From: Flavobacteriales bacterium
Lineage (GTDB): Bacteria > Bacteroidota > Bacteroidia > CAIKAF01
DNA length: 59,182 nucleotides
NCBI GenBank assembly: GCA_022402535.1
Contig: JAKRSD010000030.1
Location: 1 to 59,182 of the forward strand
Direction of reading: 5' to 3'
Position numbers and translations under genes: made by a program. A model generated the notes under the pieces. That model did not search any database and had not been told where the DNA came from. It saw nothing but the letters and a program-made list of their open reading frames with translations. Below, one piece after another: positions 8,219-17,271 of the stretch (positions are counted from its first letter, which is position 1; each line of letters opens with the position of its first letter).

Positions 8219-9055
8219 ATGCATAATTTTGCAGAATTCTTCAGAAAATACAGCCAGTTGATTTTATTCACCTTTCTGCTGGGTGTGAGCCTGTTTTTTA
8301 TTTATAAAAATAACCGATACCAGCGCGTACTCATTTTTAATGCCGCCAACGAAACCGCCGGCAGAGCCTACACCGTATATGCCGATGCCCGCGAGTATCT
8401 GGATTTGCGCAAAAGCAACCGTCTGCTCGCCGAAGAAAATGCTTCGCTCCGTGCGCAACTGCTGGCCGATAAATACAAAATTTACAACAAATGGGTTAAT
8501 GCCGACACCACCTACAAACAGACATTCACCTACATCCCGGCGCGGGTAATCAACAACTCGGTGGATAAAGCCAATAACTACGTAACCCTGAATGTGGGTT
8601 CGCTGCATGGCGTTAAACCCGACATGGGTGTTATATCGCCCGATGGCGTGGTGGGCGTAATCAAAAGTGTATCCACCCATTTTTCGGTGGCCATTTCGCT
8701 GCTGCACCGCAAACTGCAACTCAGTGCAAGGCTAAGGGGTTCATCCTTTTTTGGTTCACTGCAATGGCAGGGCACCGACGAAAACACCCTGGTGCTGGAA
8801 TATATTCCTTCTTATGCCGAAATTGCCGTAGGCGATACCGTTGAAACCACCACCTATTCTTCCATCTTTCCTGAAGGGATTGCCATAGGCACCGTAAAAT
8901 CATTTGATGTGGATGCCGACGAAGGATATTTTAGAATTTTGGTGAAACCCACTTCCGAATTCAGAAAACTGAACAATGTGTACGTGGTAAATTTCACCCT
9001 GAAAGAAGAACAGCTTATATTGGAGCAGGAAGCAAGGAAAGGAGATCCCAAATGA
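8219..9055 (+). CDS. mreC: Rod shape-determining protein MreC
   Basis: MreC (278 residues) is a periplasmic scaffold that joins MreB to PBP2-RodA. One N-terminal transmembrane helix (about residues 12-30) is followed by a coiled-coil region (about 55-85, with NRLLAEENASLRAQL) and a two-barrel beta-rich domain with NYVTLNVGSLHGV and GVISPDGVVGV, which are family hallmarks. The gene starts 121 bases after mreB and overlaps mreD by four bases. A TACCTTTA sequence in the mreB-mreC gap is a possible but weak internal promoter. Confidence 0.95.
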   Translation: MHNFAEFFRKYSQLILFTFLLGVSLFFIYKNNRYQRVLIFNAANETAGRAYTVYADAREYLDLRKSNRLLAEENASLRAQLLADKYKIYNKWVNADTTYKQTFTYIPARVINNSVDKANNYVTLNVGSLHGVKPDMGVISPDGVVGVIKSVSTHFSVAISLLHRKLQLSARLRGSSFFGSLQWQGTDENTLVLEYIPSYAEIAVGDTVETTTYSSIFPEGIAIGTVKSFDVDADEGYFRILVKPTSEFRKLNNVYVVNFTLKEEQLILEQEARKGDPK

Positions 9056-9567
9056 CACTGAATCTGTTGAAATATTCGGCCTATTTTGTCTTTCTGATCT
9101 TGTTGGAAGTGTTTGTGATTGCCAAATTCAACATTCATTTCTACTTTAATCCGCATGCCTATATCCTGTTCATCATCATGCTGCCCGTATTTACCAACAG
9201 GCACCTGATTATTTTTCTGGGTTTTCTGATGGGTTTTATCGTGGATCAGTTTATGGGCACGGGCGGGCTTCATGCCGCAGCCACACTCATCATGGCCTAC
9301 ATGCGAAAAATATTGTTGGGTGCTTTTGCTCCCCGCGAAGAATACGGAAAAGACGATTTTCTGACCATTAAAAAATTCGGACTCGTGAACTTTCTGTTCT
9401 ACTGCGGATTCATGATTGTCATTCACCATTTTTTCCTGTTTCTGCTGGAATTATTCACATTCCGAAATTTTTTATTCACGCTCCTCCGCACCCTGTTAAG
9501 CGGTACGTTATCTTTGCTCATGATTATGGGATTGCACCTCTTGTTTTCCCGTAAATCGGCAAAATGA
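9052..9567 (+). CDS. mreD: Rod shape-determining protein MreD
   Basis: This 171-residue protein is almost entirely hydrophobic, with about five predicted transmembrane helices, as expected of MreD, the small inner-membrane component of the elongasome. Sequence conservation of MreD is low across phyla, so the call rests on size, topology and position. The ATG lies inside the mreC stop (ATGA overlap), and its own stop overlaps the next start in the same way, so translation is probably coupled. Confidence 0.9.
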   Translation: MTLNLLKYSAYFVFLILLEVFVIAKFNIHFYFNPHAYILFIIMLPVFTNRHLIIFLGFLMGFIVDQFMGTGGLHAAATLIMAYMRKILLGAFAPREEYGKDDFLTIKKFGLVNFLFYCGFMIVIHHFFLFLLELFTFRNFLFTLLRTLLSGTLSLLMIMGLHLLFSRKSAK

Positions 9568-11408
9568 ACGAAACGGGGAATAAAAAATGGATTTTCGTGG
9601 GAGTTTTTCTCTTTTTGGGCACTGTATTTCTGCTCAAACTGGCCATGCTCCAGATTTTTGACGAAGACTATAAAAAGTACGCCAACATGAATGCCATCCG
9701 CAGGGTGGTGCAGTTCCCGCCCCGTGGCTATATTCTGGATCGCAACGGCGAACTGATGGTTTACAACGAAGTTTCTTACGACTTAATGGTTATTCCGCGC
9801 GAAGCGGAAGAATTAGACACCACCGAGTTCTGCATGCTGGCCGATATGAGCAAAGAAGAGTTTGTGAAAGGCATGAGCAACATTTTTGACCAGGTAGAAA
9901 AAAAGAGACTGTCCCGCAGTCAGCCCACTCCGCTCATAAAGCAGATGGCCAAAGAAAACGTGGCTACGCTGGAAGAAAAAATGTATAAATACCCCGGTTA
10001 TTTTCTTCAACCGCGCATTCTGCGTAAATACCCCAAGCCTGTAGGTGCACACATTCTGGGTTATATCGGTGAGGCCGACGAAAATCTGATAAATTCTGAT
10101 TCTTACTATAAACCCGGCGATTATGTGGGCAAAAGCGGATTGGAAAAATCGTACGAGGAAGTATTGCGCGGTGTGAAGGGGGTGAAAAACCTGTATGTAG
10201 ACAACCTGAACAATCCCAAAGGAAGCTACATGGATGGTCAATACGACACTACCGCCGTACCCGGGAAAAATATTACCTGTACCATTGATCTTAACCTTCA
10301 GGAATACGGTGAGCAGTTAATGGTAAACAAAAAAGGGGGTATTGTAGCCATTGAACCCAAAACCGGCGAAATTCTGGCCATGGTTTCGAGTCCTACTTAT
10401 GACCCTAATCTGCTTGTGGGTAGAGGTATTCGTAAAAATTATCCGATTTTATTGCAGGACAAAAACCTGCCTCTGTTTAACCGTACCAATATGGACGGAT
10501 ACCCACCCGGCTCTACGTTCAAACTGCTGAACGGACTCATCGGACTGCAATTGGGCGTAATTACCCCCGAAACCAAATATGGCTGTGCCGGTGGTTTTGT
10601 GGCCGGCGGATTACGGGTAGGCTGTCACGCACATGCCTCTCCGTCAGATTTGCGATATTCCATACAAACCTCATGTAATGCCTATTACTGCCAGGTTTTC
10701 AGGGCCATTGTGCAAAACGAGAAAAAGGCTGAGGACGGCTTCAATATCTGGAGAGAGTATATGCTCAGTTTCGGCATAGGCAGTGATTTCCCGGACAGTG
10801 ATATACCCAATACCAAAACAGGACTATTACCCACGGCAGAGCGTTACAATAAAATTTATGGCAAAGGCGGCTGGAAAGCCCTCACCATCATTTCGTTGGC
10901 CATCGGACAGGGCGAAATGAAAGTAAATGTGCTGCAATTGGCCAATATGACCGCCATGATAGCCAACCGGGGCTATTTCATCACTCCGCATTTACTGAAA
11001 AGTATTCACGAAAATGATACAGACCGCAAGGTACAGTTCAAAAAGAACCAAACTAAAGTGGATGCAAAACATTTTGACCCCGTGATTGAAGGCATGGAGT
11101 GTGTGGTAACCGGCGGCACGGGACGTGTAACCCAAATTGACACTATCCGCATTGGCGGTAAAACCGGAACCGCACAAAACCCGCATGGTAAGGATCATAG
11201 TGTTTTTATTGCGTTTGCCCCCGTGAATGACCCCAAAATAGCCATTGCCGTGTTTGTAGAAAATTCGGGATTCGGAGCTACCTGGGCGGCACCGATTGCC
11301 AGCCTGATGATAGAAAAATACCTGAGGGGTAAAATTTCCAGACCCGACATGGAAAAAAGAATGTTTGAAGGCAACCTGATGAACACCGTAAAACCTCCTG
11401 TACCATGA
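9564..11408 (+). CDS. mrdA: Penicillin-binding protein 2 (elongasome transpeptidase)
   Basis: This 614-residue class B PBP cross-links peptidoglycan during side-wall growth together with RodA. One membrane helix (about 8-30) is followed by the PBP dimer domain and a transpeptidase domain with catalytic STFK (317-320), SCN (370-372) and KTGT (533-536). A Cys-containing loop (Cys341 and Cys354, with CHAHAS) lies between the first two motifs; E. coli PBP2 binds zinc in this part of the protein, so a metal or disulfide role is possible. The start overlaps mreD and the stop overlaps rodA by four bases each. Confidence 0.96.
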   Translation: MNETGNKKWIFVGVFLFLGTVFLLKLAMLQIFDEDYKKYANMNAIRRVVQFPPRGYILDRNGELMVYNEVSYDLMVIPREAEELDTTEFCMLADMSKEEFVKGMSNIFDQVEKKRLSRSQPTPLIKQMAKENVATLEEKMYKYPGYFLQPRILRKYPKPVGAHILGYIGEADENLINSDSYYKPGDYVGKSGLEKSYEEVLRGVKGVKNLYVDNLNNPKGSYMDGQYDTTAVPGKNITCTIDLNLQEYGEQLMVNKKGGIVAIEPKTGEILAMVSSPTYDPNLLVGRGIRKNYPILLQDKNLPLFNRTNMDGYPPGSTFKLLNGLIGLQLGVITPETKYGCAGGFVAGGLRVGCHAHASPSDLRYSIQTSCNAYYCQVFRAIVQNEKKAEDGFNIWREYMLSFGIGSDFPDSDIPNTKTGLLPTAERYNKIYGKGGWKALTIISLAIGQGEMKVNVLQLANMTAMIANRGYFITPHLLKSIHENDTDRKVQFKKNQTKVDAKHFDPVIEGMECVVTGGTGRVTQIDTIRIGGKTGTAQNPHGKDHSVFIAFAPVNDPKIAIAVFVENSGFGATWAAPIASLMIEKYLRGKISRPDMEKRMFEGNLMNTVKPPVP

Positions 11409-12754
11409 CAGACAGATCACTGAAAAGAGAAGCGCGGATTGACTGGTTGCCGGTATTTTTATACCTGTTTATCGTGGTATTCGGATGGTTTAATGTGTTT
11501 GCAGCCACCCGCCCCGATACGGATGATTTCATTTTTTCTATGTCCACCAACTATGGCCGTCAGGCTATGTGGATTGGTTTTTCGCTGGTTGCCGCCTTGG
11601 TGATTATGCTTTTCGACAGTAAGTTTTTTCCGGCATTTGCTTACCCCATATACATTACCGGTATACTGTTGTTGGCAGCCGTTTTGGTCGTGGGGCAGGA
11701 AGTGGCCGGTTCCAAATCGTGGTTTGTGATAACGGAAGCCATTAAATTCCAGCCCTCGGAGTTCGCCAAATTTGCCACGGCACTGGGTTTGGCCAAATAC
11801 ATGGGCGAAAAAAACTTTTCATTTTTATCCACCTCACGTTATAACCGGATTGAAACCGCCAATCCCAAGTCATGGGTTTTTCTACCATTGCGGCTTATTG
11901 GCATTACCTCTATGGAAGGCGCATTCGCCCTGATTTTGTTCCTGGTGCCGGCCGCATTAATTCTACTCGAAAACGATACAGGTTCCACCATGGCATTTGC
12001 CGCCTTGTTTTTGGTATTTTACCGCGAAGGCGTTACCGGAATCATTCTGGTTGCAGGAATTGTTATGGCGGCATTATTCCTGCTGAACGTGGTGGTGGAC
12101 GAAATTTATCTCATCATTCCCGTATCTGCCATTGGCCTGTTGGGTGCTTTGTATTTATTTTTCCGCAGGAATATAAAACCCGGCCTCATCGTGGTGATTC
12201 TTACCGCCATCACGGTAGGATTTATTTTCATGTCCAACTATATTCTGGATAACCTGAAACCGCACCAAAAAACGCGGGTTGAGGTGTTGATGGGCGTGAA
12301 GAAAGACCTGAAAGGAGCTGGCTACAACGTAAACCAAAGTAAAATTGCCATTGGCTCCGGAGGACTTGCCGGAAAAGGGTTTTTAAACGGAACCCAAACC
12401 AAATACCGGTTTGTACCCAAACAATACACCGACTTTATTTTTTCGGCGGTGGGCGAAGAATGGGGCTTTTTAGGCGCCGGACTGCTCATTGCGGCTTATG
12501 TGCTGCTGTTGTGCCGTATCATTCTTAGAGCCGAAAAACAACGATCCCGTTTCAGCCGGATTTACGGCTATAGCGTGGCATCCATACTTTTTGCGCACTT
12601 TGCCCTTAATGTGGGTATGGCCATCGGAATCATGCCTACCATCGGAATCCCGCTGCCCATGGTAAGTTACGGAGGTTCTTCTCTATTCAGTTTCACCATT
12701 TTGTTGTTTGTTTTTATCAAATTGGATAGCAACCGGAATGAGATTTTGTGGTAA
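11405..12754 (+). CDS. rodA: Rod shape-determining protein RodA, SEDS peptidoglycan glycosyltransferase
   Basis: RodA (449 residues) polymerises lipid II into glycan strands as partner of PBP2. It has about ten membrane helices and SEDS motifs: SKSWF, QPSEFAKF, ENDTGSTM and KIAIGSGGLAGKGF, followed by the terminal GIPLPMVSYGGSS loop. It is longer than E. coli RodA (370) because of an extra segment around residues 125-160 and 225-290, which is usual in Bacteroidota. It is the last gene of the mre operon; no clear terminator hairpin is seen after it. Confidence 0.96.
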   Translation: MTDRSLKREARIDWLPVFLYLFIVVFGWFNVFAATRPDTDDFIFSMSTNYGRQAMWIGFSLVAALVIMLFDSKFFPAFAYPIYITGILLLAAVLVVGQEVAGSKSWFVITEAIKFQPSEFAKFATALGLAKYMGEKNFSFLSTSRYNRIETANPKSWVFLPLRLIGITSMEGAFALILFLVPAALILLENDTGSTMAFAALFLVFYREGVTGIILVAGIVMAALFLLNVVVDEIYLIIPVSAIGLLGALYLFFRRNIKPGLIVVILTAITVGFIFMSNYILDNLKPHQKTRVEVLMGVKKDLKGAGYNVNQSKIAIGSGGLAGKGFLNGTQTKYRFVPKQYTDFIFSAVGEEWGFLGAGLLIAAYVLLLCRIILRAEKQRSRFSRIYGYSVASILFAHFALNVGMAIGIMPTIGIPLPMVSYGGSSLFSFTILLFVFIKLDSNRNEILW

Positions 12755-12839
12755 ACCGCAAATTTCCGTTTAACATTTGTTACCCTTTTCCCTGCATTTC
12801 TTTCACAATTTCTTAGCTATGCCCGGCGTTTACGTTGGC

Positions 12840-13406
12840 ATGAGGGGGAGATTTTGTTTTATATTATTAGCAGGTGTTTCGGGCGTAGCAAATGCCCAAA
12901 GACCTATACCGGCTGCCATGGGAGCCGGATCACTGCATACCGGAATACAACCGGCCCAATACACCGAGACTGTAGCCCGTACAATGAACCTGAGCGGAGG
13001 TGAATTTTACATGAAATCAAATAAAAAAATCGGGTTTGATGCCGTTACGGTTTCAACACTGAAAACCACATCCGATAACATTCAAAAACAAAATCTTTCG
13101 CTTTCCGGATTTAATGTAATCTGTTATAAATCGGAAGGTTTTACCACCAAAATTTATGTTTCGCAGGGGTTTAACTTCCGGCAGAATATTACTAAAAGCT
13201 CCACCCGCGAACAAAGCACCTTCGAGGGTTTTTCACCGGTTTTTTCGGCAGGATTGGGTATGGAATATACCTTCAGCAAATTTTTTGAATTGTTTGCCAG
13301 GGTGCGCTGGATGGGCGGCGACATCACCGAAAAAGGGGCTGACGATTTTCGGTATGGACAGGTGGTGGTTCATTCCGGTTTATCTTGCAAACTCAACAGA
13401 CTTTAA
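12840..13406 (+). CDS. Small secreted, probably outer-membrane beta-barrel-like protein
   Basis: I do not recognise a family. From the ATG at 12840 the product has 188 residues and a clean Sec signal peptide (RGRFCFILLAGVSGVANAQ). Longer starts at 12777 and 12819 would bury the signal behind extra residues, so they are less likely. The mature protein alternates hydrophobic and polar residues and has segments such as KIYVSQGFNFRQNI and FELFARVRWMGGDI that look like membrane beta-strands. It ends in a hydrophobic residue. It may be a small barrel or a surface-exposed protein, and lies between the mre operon and lnt with no functional link apparent. Confidence 0.65.
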   Translation: MRGRFCFILLAGVSGVANAQRPIPAAMGAGSLHTGIQPAQYTETVARTMNLSGGEFYMKSNKKIGFDAVTVSTLKTTSDNIQKQNLSLSGFNVICYKSEGFTTKIYVSQGFNFRQNITKSSTREQSTFEGFSPVFSAGLGMEYTFSKFFELFARVRWMGGDITEKGADDFRYGQVVVHSGLSCKLNRL

Positions 13407-13410
13407 TATC

Positions 13411-13422
13411 AAAAGCGCTTTT
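13411..13422. repeat. 12-bp perfect palindrome AAAAGCGCTTTT
   Basis: This perfect palindrome lies five bases after the stop of the small secreted protein. It has no loop, so it is a poor terminator; it could be a protein-binding site or chance. Confidence 0.3.
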
Positions 13423-13574
13423 CAGTGCCTGTATTGAATTTAACACATTGAAAACAATCCGGTCTATTCATCCTAATTATCAAATATTTTTAAGGAATAT
13501 CGCAATAGAACTATAAACCGGCTGAAGGGTTTTATAAATACAATTTGGTATAACTTAGCCGCAAATTCAATTCA

Positions 13575-15173
13575 TTGAAAAAAGCGATTCCTGTTTTTCT
13601 GTCGGTTTTATCGGGATTGTTGCTGTCTGCAGCATGGCCCGCTCAGGGATTTCCCGCATTGGTATGTGTGGCATTGGTTCCCCTACTTTATGCTACGGAA
13701 CGTATTCAGGAATTGAACTTACGCTTAGGTGCCGTGCGGGTTTGGGCACTCAGTTATACCGCATTTTTTATATGGAATCTGCTCACCACCTGGTGGGTGT
13801 ATAACAGTTCGCCCGAAGGCGGATATATTGCGGTTATATTCAACTCACTGTTTATGTCATGGGCCTACTACCTGGCCTATCTTACCCGACTCAAACTGGG
13901 AAACAAAAAGGGCGATTGGGCGCTGATACTTTTTTGGGTGAGTTTTGAATATCTGCACATGAATTGGGATTTATCCTGGCCCTGGCTCAATCTGGGCAAT
14001 GCATTTGCTCCGTATCCCGAATGGGTGCAATGGTACTCGTATACAGGCGTTTTAGGAGGAAGTGTTTGGATTCTGACTGCAAACATCATGGTGTACAGAG
14101 CCATCCGCTATCGCGCAGTATCCCGTTGGGTTACGGCCGCATTCGCCATAGGAATTCCGGTTATTATTTCCTATTCCATGTATTTCTCATACGAAGAGAA
14201 AGGCACTCCGCTCAACATTACGGTGGTGCAGCCCAATATTGACCCCTGGAACGAAAAATTTGAAAACGGAACCCGCAGGACTCAATATTTCAAAATGATG
14301 AGCCTGGCCAAAGAAAAAACCAATGCGGAAACGGATTATCTGGTTTTCCCGGAAACTGCACTGCCCGTAAGTTTTTGGAATTTTGAAACCGATTCATTAC
14401 CCGAAATTCAGAATATGCGGAGGTTTTTGTCCGCGTTTCCCAAAACCAAAATCATTATCGGAGTCAGTTATCTGGAATTGTTGGACGAAACAGACCCCGC
14501 CCGGATACCCATTTCGGCATCGCGCTACGGAAATTCAGGATTGTTTTACGACGACTATAATTCGGCCATACAGATTGACACTTCGGTCCATGTGCCTATT
14601 TACCATAAATCCAAATTGGTGCCCGGTCCCGAATCTTTTCCCTTTGCCAAGTATTTGCAGCCGTTCCAGAAACAATTGTTCGGCGATTTGGGTGGCATGA
14701 TCGGCAATCTGGGAACTCAAAAAGAGCGCAGTGTATTTTATGCGCATGACAATCCCGAGCAATCGGTGGGTACCATTATCTGCTACGAAAGTGTGTATGG
14801 CGAATTTGTTACGGAGTACGTACAGAAAGGTGCCGGTCTGCTGTTTATTATTACCAACGACGGCTGGTGGGGAAATACGCCGGGGTACAAACAACATTTT
14901 CAATATGCAAGGCTTAGAGCCATTGAAACCCGGAGATGTGTAGCCCGTTCGGCCAATACGGGAATATCTGGATTTATTAACCAACGGGGCGATGTTCTGC
15001 AGCAAACTCCTTATTGGGAAGATGCCGTTATTTCAGAAAATTTACTCCATAATACAGCGATTACATTTTATGTGCAGTACGGCGATTATCTGGGCCGTCT
15101 TTCGTTGTTTTTGAGCATTTTTCTTCTTTTGTATGTGTTTGTGAAAGATTTTTTAAAGAAAAAGCAACTCTAA
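13575..15173 (+). CDS. lnt: Apolipoprotein N-acyltransferase
   Basis: Lnt (532 residues) adds the third acyl chain to the N-terminal Cys of lipoproteins in the inner membrane, the step before Lol sorting. The first 200 residues hold about six membrane helices, followed by a nitrilase-fold domain with the catalytic triad visible as Glu260 (VFPETALP), Lys345 (YHKSKLVPG) and Cys403 (ICYESVYGE). The start is TTG; the sequence MKKAIPVFLS directly precedes the first helix. It is the first gene of a very tight cluster: its stop is followed immediately by the next ATG. Confidence 0.95.
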   Translation: MKKAIPVFLSVLSGLLLSAAWPAQGFPALVCVALVPLLYATERIQELNLRLGAVRVWALSYTAFFIWNLLTTWWVYNSSPEGGYIAVIFNSLFMSWAYYLAYLTRLKLGNKKGDWALILFWVSFEYLHMNWDLSWPWLNLGNAFAPYPEWVQWYSYTGVLGGSVWILTANIMVYRAIRYRAVSRWVTAAFAIGIPVIISYSMYFSYEEKGTPLNITVVQPNIDPWNEKFENGTRRTQYFKMMSLAKEKTNAETDYLVFPETALPVSFWNFETDSLPEIQNMRRFLSAFPKTKIIIGVSYLELLDETDPARIPISASRYGNSGLFYDDYNSAIQIDTSVHVPIYHKSKLVPGPESFPFAKYLQPFQKQLFGDLGGMIGNLGTQKERSVFYAHDNPEQSVGTIICYESVYGEFVTEYVQKGAGLLFIITNDGWWGNTPGYKQHFQYARLRAIETRRCVARSANTGISGFINQRGDVLQQTPYWEDAVISENLLHNTAITFYVQYGDYLGRLSLFLSIFLLLYVFVKDFLKKKQL

Positions 15174-15812
15174 ATGGCCGTACAACCGCTGTATATAACC
15201 TCCAGCATACTAATCCGAAACGGGAAGGTATTTAAAAACGGAAAAGAATTGCTGAATCGGGCCGATGCCGACAGTGCCGGATTTTTGAAAGCCCTTTACG
15301 AAAAAACAGGCGTTTCGTACCCTAAATTTTATAAAATGGACAACCTCTGCAAAGCCGCCTGGGCCGGGGCAGAATTGCTGGTGCAGGGAACCGGTTTCAA
15401 CGAAATCTATTCTTCCGAAAAAAAGGGAATCTTTTTACAAAACGCGGCTTCATCTTCCGATACCGATTTGAAACATGCAGCCAGTATCGCCTCTGTCGAA
15501 CAATATTTTCCATCACCGGCGGTATTTGTGTACACCCTGCCCAATATCACCATAGGCGAAATTTGCATCCGCCACAAAATGCAGGGCTCGTCTGCTTTTT
15601 TTATCTTTGAGGGCTTTGAGCCCGATTTTTTGCTCGAACAAGTTCAAATTCATATGGATGCAGGGAGAACAGATGCCTGCATTACCGGAATAACCGAGTG
15701 GTTCGGGAACCAATATGAAATTTGTTTGTTTATGGTGGAGAAAAAGGCGGGCGGGGAGTTTTCCCTTGCATTAATGACAGAAAACATGAAAACAATTTAT
15801 AATCAATCCTAA
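15174..15812 (+). CDS. Ketosynthase-like N-terminal fragment protein
   Basis: This 212-residue protein starts on the base after the lnt stop. Segments such as FVYTLPNITIGEICIRHKMQG followed by a GEI-type turn resemble the N-terminal half of a thiolase-fold ketosynthase of the kind seen in flexirubin / aryl-polyene clusters of Bacteroidota. The catalytic Cys and both His are missing, and the protein ends where the second half of a ketosynthase would begin. It may be an inactive partner of the ketosynthases encoded downstream. The family assignment is by eye and tentative. Confidence 0.5.
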   Translation: MAVQPLYITSSILIRNGKVFKNGKELLNRADADSAGFLKALYEKTGVSYPKFYKMDNLCKAAWAGAELLVQGTGFNEIYSSEKKGIFLQNAASSSDTDLKHAASIASVEQYFPSPAVFVYTLPNITIGEICIRHKMQGSSAFFIFEGFEPDFLLEQVQIHMDAGRTDACITGITEWFGNQYEICLFMVEKKAGGEFSLALMTENMKTIYNQS

Positions 15813-15814
15813 CC

Positions 15815-16075
15815 ATGGAAAAACAAGAATTGATAGAAACACTGAAAGGTCAAATTATTACCCAACTGAACCTGGAAGGCATGCAGCCCGAAGAAATTGA
15901 TGCCGATGCTGCCCTGTTTGGCGACGGACTCGGTCTCGACAGCATTGATGCCTTAGAACTGATTGTGTTGCTCGAGAAAGAATACGGAATCAAGATTGAA
16001 GACCCGAAAGAAGGCAAAAAAATATTTCATAGTGTAACCACGCTGGCGGATTACATTCTGGCGAACAAGCCATAA
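15815..16075 (+). CDS. Acyl carrier protein
   Basis: This 86-residue acidic protein is a phosphopantetheine carrier. The attachment Ser lies in the GLDSIDALEL motif (around residue 42), in the expected place at the start of helix 2. It starts two bases after the previous stop and ends three bases before the ketosynthase gene. Because it is encoded with ketosynthases and not with the general fabF/fabD genes, it is probably dedicated to a specialised acyl or polyene product and not to membrane fatty-acid synthesis. Confidence 0.9.
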   Translation: MEKQELIETLKGQIITQLNLEGMQPEEIDADAALFGDGLGLDSIDALELIVLLEKEYGIKIEDPKEGKKIFHSVTTLADYILANKP

Positions 16076-16078
16076 TCC

Positions 16079-17269
16079 ATGAAAGTTTTTATTACCGGCA
16101 TAGGAGCCGTATCGGCTATTGGGATGGATGTTTCGCAGATGCTGGAATCTCTGGTGGCTGAAAAACATGGAATCGGGCGTGTTTCCATTTTAGAAACCGC
16201 ACATGCCGATACCCTGCCCTGCGGCGAAATAAAAATCACGGACGAAGAATTTATACAGCGGTTGGGTATACCTCCCGACCGAAAAATAAACCGCACCACC
16301 CTGCTGGCTATTACAGCCGTTCAGGAAGCATTGGCCTCCTCAGGCGGAAAAATATCAGATCCGCTACGAACCGGGCTTATTTCTTCCACCACCGTGGGCG
16401 GAATGACCACGACCGAGAAATATTTTTATGATTTTGATTCGGTTCCCGAAACCCGCGACTGGATTGAAAAACTCGATTGCGGAGACAGCACCAATGATAT
16501 CGCAAAATACATCGGGCATCGTGGATTTATGACTACGCTGAGCACGGCGTGTTCTTCATCGGCCAATGCCATTATTTTGGGGGCCAATATGATTAAAGCC
16601 GGATTGTTGGATCGGGTAATCTGCGGGGGCGCCGATGCCTTGTCCAAATTCACCATCAACGGGTTCAACTCACTCATGCTGTTGGAACAGGAACACTGCC
16701 GTCCGTTTGATAAAGAGCGTAAAGGCCTCAATCTGGGCGAAGGAGCAGGGTTTGTGGTGATAGAAAGCGAAAGAGCCGTGGAAGAATATCAGCGCACACC
16801 GCTTGCCGAAGTGGCAGGATACAGTAATGTGAACGATGCATTTCATCAGACTGCCTCATCGCCCGACGGAGCAGGAGCACAAATGGCCATGAAAAATGCC
16901 ATGCTAATGGCAGGCGTGTCGCCCGCTGACATTGATTACATCAACGTACACGGAACCGGCACACCCAATAACGACGAGAGTGAAAGTAAAGCCATCAAAG
17001 CCATTTTTGAAAAGGCACCGTCATTCAGCAGCACAAAAGCCTACACCGGTCATACATTGGCAGCCGCAGGCGGAATTGAAGCCGTAATTTCCGTGTTGGC
17101 TATACGCAACAGACTGCTCTTTCCGAATCTTAATTATAAAAACCGGATGGATGATATCGACTTTGACCCGGTTACCCAACTGGTTGAAAACGCCGATATC
17201 CGTCATGTCATCTCCAATTCCTTCGGATTTGGCGGGAATAATACCTCATTACTCTTCAGAAAAGTATAA
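16079..17269 (+). CDS. Beta-ketoacyl-ACP synthase (active-site-complete)
   Basis: This 396-residue condensing enzyme has the full catalytic set: Cys158 in STACSSS, His291 in VHGTGTPNNDE and Lys320/His325 in KAYTGHTLAAAGG. It would extend an acyl chain on the neighbouring carrier protein by decarboxylative Claisen condensation. FabF-like in length and layout, but its company (a carrier protein, a degenerate ketosynthase, a deacetylase) indicates a dedicated pathway such as an aryl polyene, flexirubin-like pigment or unusual lipid. No ketoreductase or dehydratase is encoded beside it, so those steps would be borrowed from primary metabolism. Confidence 0.9.
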   Translation: MKVFITGIGAVSAIGMDVSQMLESLVAEKHGIGRVSILETAHADTLPCGEIKITDEEFIQRLGIPPDRKINRTTLLAITAVQEALASSGGKISDPLRTGLISSTTVGGMTTTEKYFYDFDSVPETRDWIEKLDCGDSTNDIAKYIGHRGFMTTLSTACSSSANAIILGANMIKAGLLDRVICGGADALSKFTINGFNSLMLLEQEHCRPFDKERKGLNLGEGAGFVVIESERAVEEYQRTPLAEVAGYSNVNDAFHQTASSPDGAGAQMAMKNAMLMAGVSPADIDYINVHGTGTPNNDESESKAIKAIFEKAPSFSSTKAYTGHTLAAAGGIEAVISVLAIRNRLLFPNLNYKNRMDDIDFDPVTQLVENADIRHVISNSFGFGGNNTSLLFRKV

Positions 17270-17271
17270 CC

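Noticed and set aside
13411-13422. Palindrome AAAAGCGCTTTT as a terminator
   Set aside because: It has no loop and no following T-run beyond its own arm.
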